A DNA stretch of 64,000 nucleotides from Vibrio furnissii CIP 102972 (lineage in GTDB: Bacteria; Pseudomonadota; Gammaproteobacteria; Enterobacterales; Vibrionaceae), in contig NZ_ACZP01000020.1 of NCBI RefSeq assembly GCF_000176175.1, positions 62,001 to 126,000 of the forward strand, in the 5' to 3' direction. The translations under genes and the position numbers were made by a program. The notes beneath the pieces are model-generated. The model was not told the origin of the DNA. It made no database searches and saw nothing but the letters and a program-made list of their open reading frames with translations. Every line of letters starts with the position of its first letter. Position 1 is the first letter of the stretch. Positions 9,078-16,893 of this stretch are shown one piece after another.

Positions 9078-9588
9078 TGAGTACCTCATTGTGTGTGTTT
9101 GGCGTTTGCATGCCTTTATGCACAAAATCGGCCAGTTGGTGAAGTAAAATTTGCAATGCTTTCGGTAATTGTTCCAAATCCACACTGTCCATCAAGTTTT
9201 TGACTTCCAGTCCCAACTCCGTATCCCCTTCAATCGACAGGCGACGTTGGAAAAATAAGGTATCGGGATCTTCTTTGCGGCCCGCGATCAGAACAAGGTC
9301 ATTTAAATCGCCGCTAAAACTGACATCTTCATGGCGTACATTGTCTGCAACGATGAGATTTTCGTTCTCATAACTGATAAACCAACGTAAATTCAGGTCT
9401 CGGATTTCGACCTTGAGCCATTTGTCTTCAAGGAATTCGAAGTCGCCGTCATCCAAGGCTTCGTGGAAGGCGAGTTTGAGCCCATCCAGCAAGGCTTTTT
9501 TTTGCACAGATTTAGGTAATAAGTGGATTGGAGATCTCAAAATTGATGCGGCATTTTGAACTAGTTGAGTACGAATCTTGTTAATCAC
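9061..9588 (-). CDS. ubiT: Ubiquinone biosynthesis accessory factor UbiT (SCP2 domain)
   Basis: 175-residue protein of the SCP2 lipid-binding fold (old name YhbT). UbiT acts with UbiU and UbiV in O2-independent ubiquinone synthesis, probably holding the hydrophobic quinone intermediates. The region NLRWFISYENENLIV and the downstream SGDLNDLVLIAGRKEDPDTL are the recognisable SCP2 core. Its partners ubiU and ubiV lie on the opposite strand, about 2.4 kb away, beyond rocS. I found no convincing FNR box in the upstream 200 bases. Confidence 0.9.
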   Translation of the reverse strand: MINKIRTQLVQNAASILRSPIHLLPKSVQKKALLDGLKLAFHEALDDGDFEFLEDKWLKVEIRDLNLRWFISYENENLIVADNVRHEDVSFSGDLNDLVLIAGRKEDPDTLFFQRRLSIEGDTELGLEVKNLMDSVDLEQLPKALQILLHQLADFVHKGMQTPNTHNEVLNAYSN

Positions 9589-9785
9589 GCGCGTTATCCG
9601 TTACCTTTTAAATTAAGTGTGTCTCATCATAATGGATGTATTTACGCCAATTCCTGTTATGCATCAAAAAACCAGTTCCCTGATGTCGCTTTTCAGTAGC
9701 AGGAATCAAAGTTATAGTTAATGGTTGTTGCCTGAGTAACAATTTCAATGAATAGTACGCATTCTGGACGGTTGGTAGTATCTTG

Positions 9786-11843
9786 ATGCTTTCGCACATG
9801 CCCTCGCAAAATATACAGCACTGGTTTGCAAAAATTACGTCGCATAGTCCGTTCTTTTTTGCATTGCTTAATGACCAACATCAGTATGTTCTGGTCAATG
9901 AGCGCTATTGCGACATCGCTGGCTTGTCAGCAGATGAACTCGTTGGCATGAACGATAAAAGCGTGTTGGGCGAACACTTTTATCAGCATCTCAAGCCCTA
10001 CTACGACCGTGCGTTTCGCGGCGAAACTCTTGAAGCCGAAGTCACACTACACGAGCTCGACCTCGAAACCAGTCTGCACTTTTCGCTCTCGCCCATTCTC
10101 AATGACAAACAGGTCGAATACGTCGTTTTTCACGCCATCGACACGTCTGAAAAACAGATTCTCATTCGTTCACTGGAAGAGTCCGAACACAAGTTTTCCA
10201 CCCTCACCACACTGCTGCCCGACGGCTTACTGTTGGTGGAAGACGATTGCATCATTTCCGCGAACCCATCATCGGCACGTTTGCTTGGCTTGGATGACAC
10301 CTCCGATTTACTCGGTGAAGATCTTTCTAGCCTGTTTATTGACGAAAAAACCAAAGCGGCATTTAGCACCCCCATCGGGTTGTTGCTCTCAGAAGCCCCC
10401 TTGGTGTGCCTGACCGGCCCTCGCTGCGGCTTTGAGCGGAAAGTCCAGCTCAATGCGGGCACCACTCGCGTGCTCAGCAGCAACTCACAACTGATCCTGA
10501 TTCAGGATGCGTCGCAAGCGACCAAACAGCTCTCGGCGACGACCCAAACGGATGTACATATCGACACCTTAACCGGTTTGTATAACCGTTTGGGCTTTAC
10601 CAAACGCCTAGAACACCTGATTCAAAACGACACGCCGTTGGTCATGCTCTACCTCGACATTGATAACTTCAAAAACATCAATGACTCGTTGGGGCATCAC
10701 ATTGGCGACAAAGTGATCAAAGAAGTGTCATCGCGCCTCAAACGTCTGTTGCCGCCTCACGCGGTATTGGGTCATCTTGGTGGCGACGAATTTGGTTTGA
10801 TCTTGCCCGAGCCGGAGCACAATCGCTCCGCCGAAATGCTGGCAGAGCGCATCATTTCGCTCATCAACCAACCGTTCGATCTGCATCATTTCAGCAAACG
10901 ACTGGCCTGTTCAATCGGCAGCGTGTGCTACCCGGGTGATGGCAGCGACGCGCGCGTGCTGCTGCAAAACGCGGACACGGCGATGTACGAAGCCAAAGAT
11001 CGCGGCCGCAACCGCTTAATCAAGTTCAATGATCAAATGAACAAAGAAGCACGTATGCGCCTGTGGCTGGAGATCGAACTACAAAAAGCCCTGCAACAAA
11101 ATGGCTTGGAAGTGTGGTACCAACCGAAAGTGAATGCGCGTGATTTCAGCATCAATGGCGCGGAAGCATTGGTGCGCTGGAAGCACCCGGTTGAAGGCTA
11201 CATCAGCCCGGGTGCCTTCATTCCCGTGGCGGAAAAAGCCGGCTTGATCGAACACCTTGGCCGCGTGGTGATGCGCGATGTGTTTGCCACCGTCAAACGC
11301 TGGAAACAGCAAGGCATTTTGCCAGGCCGTGTGGCAATTAACATTTCACCCGAACAGTTTGGTAACCCACAACTGATTGATTACCTTGAGAAGTTACTAC
11401 GCACGACGGCGCTGGATCCCAACTGCATCACCTTTGAGCTGACAGAAAGTGCGGTGATGAGCGACAGCGAACACACGCTACAAATGCTCAATGCGATTAA
11501 GAAACTGGGGTTTTCGTTGTCGATTGACGACTTCGGCACCGGCTACTCGTCGCTGGCCTATTTGGCACGCTTTCCGATCGACGAGCTGAAAATTGACCGC
11601 GCGTTTATCACCGACATCGACACGCTCCCGAAACAGGTGACGGTGATTGAAAACATCATTAATTTGGGTAAATCGCTCAACTTAACGGTGGTGGCCGAAG
11701 GGGTCGAAACTCAGCAACAAGCCACGTTGCTCTCCAACCTCAACTGCCATTCGATTCAAGGCTTCCACTTCTATCGCCCGCAACCGAAACATGAAGTCGA
11801 AGAGCTGTTTTCTCAGCATCGCCGTCATCGTAAATCACTCTAA
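9786..11843 (+). CDS. rocS: GGDEF-EAL protein RocS with PAS domains
   Basis: 685-residue cyclic-di-GMP enzyme. There are two PAS-like sensor regions (about 10-115 and 125-235) and no obvious transmembrane helix. GGDEF (332-336) and EAL (460-462, then RWKHP) are both intact. The V. cholerae homologue rocS (VC0653) affects rugosity, motility and biofilm. I assign the name by position next to ubiU/ubiV and by the PAS-GGDEF-EAL layout. The open frame begins at a TTG at 9783; the ATG three bases later is taken as start. No strong ribosome-binding site is visible, and an ATG at 9798 is also possible. Confidence 0.85.
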   Translation: MLSHMPSQNIQHWFAKITSHSPFFFALLNDQHQYVLVNERYCDIAGLSADELVGMNDKSVLGEHFYQHLKPYYDRAFRGETLEAEVTLHELDLETSLHFSLSPILNDKQVEYVVFHAIDTSEKQILIRSLEESEHKFSTLTTLLPDGLLLVEDDCIISANPSSARLLGLDDTSDLLGEDLSSLFIDEKTKAAFSTPIGLLLSEAPLVCLTGPRCGFERKVQLNAGTTRVLSSNSQLILIQDASQATKQLSATTQTDVHIDTLTGLYNRLGFTKRLEHLIQNDTPLVMLYLDIDNFKNINDSLGHHIGDKVIKEVSSRLKRLLPPHAVLGHLGGDEFGLILPEPEHNRSAEMLAERIISLINQPFDLHHFSKRLACSIGSVCYPGDGSDARVLLQNADTAMYEAKDRGRNRLIKFNDQMNKEARMRLWLEIELQKALQQNGLEVWYQPKVNARDFSINGAEALVRWKHPVEGYISPGAFIPVAEKAGLIEHLGRVVMRDVFATVKRWKQQGILPGRVAINISPEQFGNPQLIDYLEKLLRTTALDPNCITFELTESAVMSDSEHTLQMLNAIKKLGFSLSIDDFGTGYSSLAYLARFPIDELKIDRAFITDIDTLPKQVTVIENIINLGKSLNLTVVAEGVETQQQATLLSNLNCHSIQGFHFYRPQPKHEVEELFSQHRRHRKSL

Positions 11844-11950
11844 GTGAGTAATTTTTCCTTTATTGAGTGAAACCTGCCTTACATCAAATCCGATATTCAT
11901 AATTCTTCATAAAATACGGGAACTTGTCCTCAGAAAACAGTACCCGAGCA

Positions 11951-12964
11951 ATGGAACTACTCTGTCCTGCAGGCAACCTGCCTGCTCTCAAAACAGCCAT
12001 CGACTGTGGCGCTGACGCGGTTTACATCGGCTTTAAAGATGACACGAATGCACGTCACTTCGCGGGCCTGAATTTCAGTGGCAAAAAGCTGGATAAAGCC
12101 GTTCAGTACGTCCATGACCAAGGAAAAAAGATTCACGTCGCCCTCAACACCTTCGCGCATCCCAATGGATTTGAGCGATGGAGCAGTGCGGTGGATCAAG
12201 CCGCCGATTTGGGCATTGATGCGTTGATCGTGGCCGATGTGGCCATTCTCGATTACGCCGCCACTCGCTACCCAGACTTGGAATTGCACCTGTCCGTGCA
12301 AGCCTCGGCCACCAACGTCAAAGCGGTCGAGTTCTACAAGCAGAACTTCAACGTGAAACGCGTCGTTCTGCCGCGCGTACTCTCCATTCATCAGGTCAAA
12401 CAGCTCTCGCGTAATATTCCACACGATGTCGAATTGGAAGTGTTTGCTTTTGGCAGCCTGTGCATCATGTCGGAAGGGCGCTGCTACTTGTCATCGTACA
12501 TGACAGGCGAATCGCCCAATACCGTGGGGGCGTGCTCACCAGCCAAATACGTACGCTGGCAAGAAACCGCGTCCGGTTTGGAATCGCGCTTGAATGAAAT
12601 CCTGATCGATAAATATTCGGCCGGAGAGAACGCGGGCTACCCCACGCTGTGTAAAGGTCGCTTTATTGCCGACATCGACGGTGAACATAAGCGCTACCAT
12701 GCGCTGGAAGAACCCACGAGCCTTAATACCTTGTCGTTGCTGCCAGAACTGTTTGCTGCGAACGTGGCCTCAGTCAAAATTGAAGGCCGTCAGCGCAGCC
12801 CGGCGTATGTTGAACAAGTGACGCGTACTTGGCGCGCCGCCATCGACCGTTACCTGGCCAATCCAGAAGGCTATCAAGTGGAAGCGGCGTGGAATGCAGC
12901 GCTGGCTAATGTTTCGGAAGGCACACAGACCACACTCGGTGCTTATCACCGTCAATGGCAATAA
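11951..12964 (+). CDS. ubiU: O2-independent ubiquinone hydroxylation protein UbiU
   Basis: 337-residue U32-type protein (old name YhbU), long annotated as a collagenase-like protease. UbiU and UbiV form a complex needed for ring hydroxylation without oxygen. The four cysteines expected to hold the [4Fe-4S] cluster are C171, C178, C195 and C234, each offset by 2 from the E. coli positions I remember (169, 176, 193, 232). The ATG at 11951 is chosen over an upstream TTG at 11924 because the family begins MELLCPAGNLPALK. It is followed 17 bases later by ubiV. Confidence 0.94.
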   Translation: MELLCPAGNLPALKTAIDCGADAVYIGFKDDTNARHFAGLNFSGKKLDKAVQYVHDQGKKIHVALNTFAHPNGFERWSSAVDQAADLGIDALIVADVAILDYAATRYPDLELHLSVQASATNVKAVEFYKQNFNVKRVVLPRVLSIHQVKQLSRNIPHDVELEVFAFGSLCIMSEGRCYLSSYMTGESPNTVGACSPAKYVRWQETASGLESRLNEILIDKYSAGENAGYPTLCKGRFIADIDGEHKRYHALEEPTSLNTLSLLPELFAANVASVKIEGRQRSPAYVEQVTRTWRAAIDRYLANPEGYQVEAAWNAALANVSEGTQTTLGAYHRQWQ

Positions 12965-12981
12965 ACGACGTGGAGAACACC

Positions 12982-13860
12982 ATGAAATACGCCCTCGGTC
13001 CCCTGCTCTACTTCTGGCCCAAGCAAGATGTAGAACAATTTTATCAGCAAGCGTGCGCCAGCAACGCCGACATCATTTATCTCGGTGAAACCGTCTGTTC
13101 CAAACGACGCGAAATGAAATCGCAACACTGGCTGGAGATCGCGCAAGCCCTGAGTGCTGCCGGCAAGCAAGTCGTGTTATCCACCATGGCGCTGCTCGAA
13201 GCCCCCAGTGAAATCAATGTGATGAAAAAATACATTGATAACGGTGACTTCGCGGTCGAAGCCAATGACATGGCAGCGATTCAAATGGCGAGCGAAAAAG
13301 GCATTCCGTTTGTGGTTGGTCCGGCCATCAATGCGTACAACGCTTACGCCCTGAAGCTGTTTCTCAAACAAGGGATGACCCGTTGGTGCATGCCAGTAGA
13401 ACTGTCGCGTGATTGGCTCCAGAACGTGTTGGCACAGTGCGAACAGCTGGGTATTCGGGGTCAGTTTGAAACCGAAGTGTTCAGCCACGGTTATCTGCCG
13501 CTCGCCTACTCCGCGCGCTGCTTTACCGCGCGGGCTGAAAATCGCGCCAAAGATGAATGCGAGACCTGTTGCATCAAATACCCCACCGGCATTCAAGTTC
13601 ACAGCCAAGAAGGTCAATCGGTGTTTAATCTGAACGGCATTCAGACGCAATCAGGTTACTGCTACAACTTGGTCAATGATCTGCCAGCCATGCAGGGATT
13701 GGTCGACGTGGTGCGCCTGAGCCCACTTGGCGTTGAAACCTTCAGCCATCTCGACCGCTTCAAAGCGAACGAGCATGGCCAGCACCCTCAGCCTCTAGCG
13801 AACCATCAATGCAACGGCTACTGGCATCAACTGGCGGGCCTAGAAGTCAAAAACATCTAA
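12982..13860 (+). CDS. ubiV: O2-independent ubiquinone hydroxylation protein UbiV
   Basis: 292-residue partner of UbiU (old name YhbV), also a U32-type [4Fe-4S] protein. Cysteines C39, C180, C193 and C197 match the cluster ligands known for E. coli UbiV. The ATG at 12982 has GGAG 6-7 bases upstream and gives the family N-terminus MKYALGPLLYFWPK; the longer frame from 12955 overlaps ubiU and lacks such a site. The gene is the second of a two-gene unit and ends before a shared terminator. Confidence 0.94.
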   Translation: MKYALGPLLYFWPKQDVEQFYQQACASNADIIYLGETVCSKRREMKSQHWLEIAQALSAAGKQVVLSTMALLEAPSEINVMKKYIDNGDFAVEANDMAAIQMASEKGIPFVVGPAINAYNAYALKLFLKQGMTRWCMPVELSRDWLQNVLAQCEQLGIRGQFETEVFSHGYLPLAYSARCFTARAENRAKDECETCCIKYPTGIQVHSQEGQSVFNLNGIQTQSGYCYNLVNDLPAMQGLVDVVRLSPLGVETFSHLDRFKANEHGQHPQPLANHQCNGYWHQLAGLEVKNI

Positions 13861-13908
13861 CCCACCACACAACGATCACCGCCGTCATAGACGGTGGTTT
13901 AGGGATAG

Positions 13909-13940
13909 AAAAAAGGCTGAAGGATCTCTTCAGCCTTTTC
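13909..13940. terminator. Bidirectional terminator between ubiV and the MATE gene
   Basis: A perfect 10-bp stem at 13913-13922 and 13928-13937 with a 5-base loop is flanked by A-rich and T-rich runs. It serves ubiV (+) and the MATE gene (-). A second, weaker hairpin (13878-13898) lies just upstream. Confidence 0.85.
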
Positions 13941-13955
13941 ACTCACAGATCGCCG

Positions 13956-15296
13956 TCAGGCGTACGCCGGGGCGCCCGGTTTGCCCAAGCGCGACACATC
14001 ACGCCACAGCATGACAGCGACCACAGCAGTTAGCGCAATGTTCGACAGCGGAAACGCAATCCACACCCCAGTAATGCCATACAGTTTCGGCAGCATGTAC
14101 AAAAACGGCAACTGCACCAACATGTTGCCCACGGTGACAAACATCGCTTTGCCCCCATGATTGGTCGCTTGATAGTAAGCCGCACTCACCACCAAAAAAC
14201 CATCCAGAAACAGCGCAAACATGTGCAGTTTGAGCGCAAACACCGCGCCTTCCATCAAACGAGGATCATCGGAGTTAAAGATACCAATCACCTGTTCAGG
14301 AAACAGGTTGATCAGGACCACAAACACGACCCCGCCCAACACAGCGATGCTCATCGCCAATTTGAGCAAGCGGCGAATATTGTCGTACTGACGCGCACCA
14401 TGGTTAAAGCTCGCCAGCGGTTGCATGCCGTTGGCAATGCCCTCCACCGTGAGATAGTACACGGTGACGATATAGCCCAAAATGGCATACGCACCGACCA
14501 TGACGGCGTCGCCGTACTGAATGATCAAGCTGTTGTGTAACGCCACCATGGTTGAACCGTAGGCGTACATAAAAAAGCTGGAGACACCAATGGCAAAAAT
14601 CTTCGGCAGATAGCGCCACTCCATGGTGAGACAAGCGCGTGTTAAACGCAGTTTGGCGCGCTTGGAGAAAAAGTAGCTCAAACCAAGCCCGGTGACGATC
14701 AGTTGCGAAATGGCCGTCGCAATCGCTGCACCGGTTAATTCCCATTGCCACCATGCGATCAGCACGTAATCAAGCACGATGTTACACAGCGCGCCCACCA
14801 CCATCAACATGGTCGCCAAATTGGGGCTGTCATCATTGCGCAGCAAAAACGGCATCGCAATGGAGCCAAGGGTAAACACGCAGCCAACGATCAGCACTTG
14901 CAGATACTGCATGCCCAATTCAAATGTGCGCCCTTGTGCGCCTTGCCAACGCAAAAAGTCATCGGCAAAAAACCAAAGCAACGTCGCCACGACTGGCGCC
15001 AACATCACAAGAGTCAACAAGCCTGTCGCCAGAATACGCTTAGCACTGTGCAGATCTTTTTCCCCTTGTTTGATCGACACCAATGCACCGGTGCCGACCC
15101 CCACCAACATCCCCACGCCTAAAATGGTCCCAATCACCGGCCACGCAACGTTGATGCCGGCCAATCCGGTCGCACCAACATAGTGACCGATAAAAATACC
15201 ATCCACGACTTGATAAAGACCATTCACCAGCATGGCAGCTACGGTTGGAATCGCGTAGCGAAGAAACTGACGATTGATAGAGGTGTTCATGTTCAA
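13956..15296 (-). CDS. MATE-family multidrug/Na+ efflux transporter
   Basis: 446-residue inner-membrane protein with about 12 hydrophobic helices and the MATE core pattern near its start (AIPTVAAMLVNGLYQVVDGI, then GHYVGATGLAG). MATE pumps export cationic drugs in exchange for Na+ or H+. It is the second gene behind a MarR regulator on the same strand, 42 bases away, with a palindromic operator in between, so drug-responsive repression is likely. It may correspond to a VmrA-type pump, but I cannot assign the subgroup from memory. Confidence 0.88.
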   Translation of the reverse strand: MNMNTSINRQFLRYAIPTVAAMLVNGLYQVVDGIFIGHYVGATGLAGINVAWPVIGTILGVGMLVGVGTGALVSIKQGEKDLHSAKRILATGLLTLVMLAPVVATLLWFFADDFLRWQGAQGRTFELGMQYLQVLIVGCVFTLGSIAMPFLLRNDDSPNLATMLMVVGALCNIVLDYVLIAWWQWELTGAAIATAISQLIVTGLGLSYFFSKRAKLRLTRACLTMEWRYLPKIFAIGVSSFFMYAYGSTMVALHNSLIIQYGDAVMVGAYAILGYIVTVYYLTVEGIANGMQPLASFNHGARQYDNIRRLLKLAMSIAVLGGVVFVVLINLFPEQVIGIFNSDDPRLMEGAVFALKLHMFALFLDGFLVVSAAYYQATNHGGKAMFVTVGNMLVQLPFLYMLPKLYGITGVWIAFPLSNIALTAVVAVMLWRDVSRLGKPGAPAYA

Positions 15297-15309
15297 CTAC
15301 TCATTTATA

Positions 15310-15336
15310 TTATTAGCTTTGCTAACTAATGTTAGC
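15310..15336. promoter_or_regulatory. MarR-type operator before the MATE gene
   Basis: Two overlapping inverted repeats. The segment 15310-15328 matches the marR-upstream palindrome in the TTAG and GCTAACTA halves at the same spacing. The segment 15321-15336 is a perfect GCTAAC-4-GTTAGC palindrome. It lies in the 42-base gap between marR and the MATE start, so it may be an internal promoter/operator. Confidence 0.6.
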
Positions 15337-15338
15337 CA

Positions 15339-15761
15339 TTAACGTAATGCTTTACTCAACAACATATCAAGGCATGATGACTCTTCGTCACTGAGGTGCT
15401 GCGACACCTGTTCAGCCAGCAATTGATACACTTTGGCTTCCGATGCCAAATGGATTTCCGCCAGTTCGGTCAATGACAACCGATGTGACCGAGCATCCTC
15501 ACTGCATCGTGTTCTTTGCACCAATCCTTTTCTTTCTAGGCGTTTAGCCATATTTGATGCCGACGGTTTACTCACTTCGAGCTCCGCGGCCAAATCCGTG
15601 AGTCGAATCGCCTCCTGCGCGCCCTGAATGACCTTTAAGTAGTCATATTCATTGAAACTGAGCTGCGCGATGGGATCTTCTTTGCTGTACTTTCGCCACA
15701 CTTTAGAGGTGAATCGCTCCAGTTTCTCTAGTTGGATATCTAAACTCATCCCGACGACCAT
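15339..15761 (-). CDS. MarR-family transcriptional regulator
   Basis: 140-residue winged-helix regulator. The DNA-binding region (IRLTDLAAELEVSKPSASNM, then KRLERKGLVQR) and the wing (RCSEDARSHRLSLTE) are clear. Helices at both ends should form the dimer interface. It precedes the MATE pump and probably represses both genes through the matching palindromes at 15763-15781 and 15310-15336. The start may instead be the ATG at 15749 (MSLDIQ); the ATG at 15761 abuts the operator and has no clear ribosome-binding site. The inducer is unknown. Confidence 0.85.
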   Translation of the reverse strand: MVVGMSLDIQLEKLERFTSKVWRKYSKEDPIAQLSFNEYDYLKVIQGAQEAIRLTDLAAELEVSKPSASNMAKRLERKGLVQRTRCSEDARSHRLSLTELAEIHLASEAKVYQLLAEQVSQHLSDEESSCLDMLLSKALR

Positions 15762-15762
15762 T

Positions 15763-15781
15763 TAGTTAGAAAGGCTAACTA
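15763..15781. promoter_or_regulatory. Perfect palindromic operator of marR
   Basis: TAGTTAG-5-CTAACTA, two perfect 7-base arms, lies immediately upstream of the marR start. Its right half (GCTAACTA) is repeated exactly before the MATE gene. Size and placement fit a MarR dimer site overlapping the promoter. Confidence 0.65.
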
Positions 15782-15810
15782 TTTTGCCGAAATTTAAATC
15801 CATAGGCAAT

Positions 15811-15836
15811 AAAAAAGCTGCCCGCTGGGCAGCTTT
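15811..15836 (-). terminator. Terminator after nlpI
   Basis: A 10-bp stem (15814-15823 with 15827-15836, 3-base loop) is followed on the minus strand by a run of six T. It closes the pnp-nlpI region. Confidence 0.85.
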
Positions 15837-15863
15837 GATGAAAAGACAACTGAGTTCATACCG

Positions 15864-16781
15864 TTAATCGAGTGCGGGCGTTTCAGCCTTTGCTTTGGCA
15901 ATTTGTACGTCACGCAGATGCTGGTAGATACGCCCCAGTTCAATGAATGAGTAACGGTGTTCCACGTATTCGTACACGTTAAAGGAGATCGCCAGCTTAT
16001 ACAAAGAGATGGCATGCGCGTAATCCCCTTGCATTTGATAGCGTTTTCCGAGGTAGAAGTAAGCTTCTGTCAGGTGCTGTGCCAACGCGCTGTTATCGCG
16101 TGTGGCTGCCAATACCGCTTTAAAGGCTTGCTCTTCAGACACTTGGTTGAGCATCAATGCCACCAAAACCCAGCCCCACTGTTCATCATGTTGCTGATAA
16201 CGCGTCATCAAATCCTGACGTGCCTGCGCTGGGTGTAACTCGCTTTGAATGATATACAGCCAGAGCGCGCGAAACGGATCGCTGGGATCTTGCAGGTAAT
16301 GGTTGTTGATTTCATCCAACGCCAACTCGGGACGCTCGCCGTAATAAAGTGCAATCGCACGATTACGCGCTGCGTAAAAATTCTCGGGGTCGAGCTCTAA
16401 GGTTGAATCAAATGATTCGTATGCCGCATCAAATTCACCGGCTTCGGTGTAATACACGCCGAGCAGATTAAAGATATCCGGTTGTGCCGGATTGAGTGAA
16501 AGAGACTGCGTAAAATCGAGGCGCGCTAAATCTCTTAACCCCACACTGTCGTAGTAATTGCCGCGTTCAAACAGCATCTTAGCGCGAACTTCATCGCTCA
16601 AATCCGGACGTTGCAGCAGTTGCGTTAAACGCGCAATTTGCACTTCTTGCTGCACACTCGCCTGTAGCGGAATCGCCATCGGTGGGTACACCCATTGCGT
16701 ACCTTGGGTCGAAGATTGAGAGGCGCAACCTGCCAAAATCATCAGCGCGACGCTGGCTGTTGCGGTTCGAAACCATTTCAC
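15864..16781 (-). CDS. nlpI: Lipoprotein NlpI (TPR)
   Basis: 305-residue outer-membrane lipoprotein with tetratricopeptide repeats. NlpI scaffolds murein endopeptidases and the Prc protease and affects cell-wall turnover. A short signal peptide ends in the lipobox LAGC. TPR units are visible, for example around LLGVYYTEAGEFDAAYESFD. The GTG at 16781 is preferred because AGGAG lies 9 bases upstream and the family begins with a short basic segment; the longer ATG at 16808 lies before that site. It follows pnp, the usual order, but a hairpin with a T-run separates the two. Confidence 0.9.
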   Translation of the reverse strand: MKWFRTATASVALMILAGCASQSSTQGTQWVYPPMAIPLQASVQQEVQIARLTQLLQRPDLSDEVRAKMLFERGNYYDSVGLRDLARLDFTQSLSLNPAQPDIFNLLGVYYTEAGEFDAAYESFDSTLELDPENFYAARNRAIALYYGERPELALDEINNHYLQDPSDPFRALWLYIIQSELHPAQARQDLMTRYQQHDEQWGWVLVALMLNQVSEEQAFKAVLAATRDNSALAQHLTEAYFYLGKRYQMQGDYAHAISLYKLAISFNVYEYVEHRYSFIELGRIYQHLRDVQIAKAKAETPALD

Positions 16782-16807
16782 AAATCGATACTCCTGTGTA
16801 TCCCGCA

Positions 16808-16837
16808 TAAAAAAAGGGAGCGAATGACGCTCCCTTT
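16808..16837 (-). terminator. Terminator or attenuator between pnp and nlpI
   Basis: A 10-bp stem (16813-16822 with 16828-16837) is followed on the minus strand by a T-run (A-run 16809-16815). nlpI begins 27 bases further on, so nlpI needs read-through or its own promoter. Confidence 0.8.
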
Positions 16838-16893
16838 ATAACATGCTTTGGCGTTAAAAAGCGAAAACAGATCGCGCTTTAACCCAGTGAGGC

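Noticed and set aside
9608..9799. 63-codon minus-strand ORF between ubiT and rocS
   Set aside because: It overlaps the rocS start, has no ribosome-binding site, and shows no recognisable sequence.
11844..11950. FNR box before ubiU
   Set aside because: E. coli ubiUV is FNR-dependent, so I looked for TTGAT-4-ATCAA. Only isolated half-sites are present here and in the ubiT upstream region.
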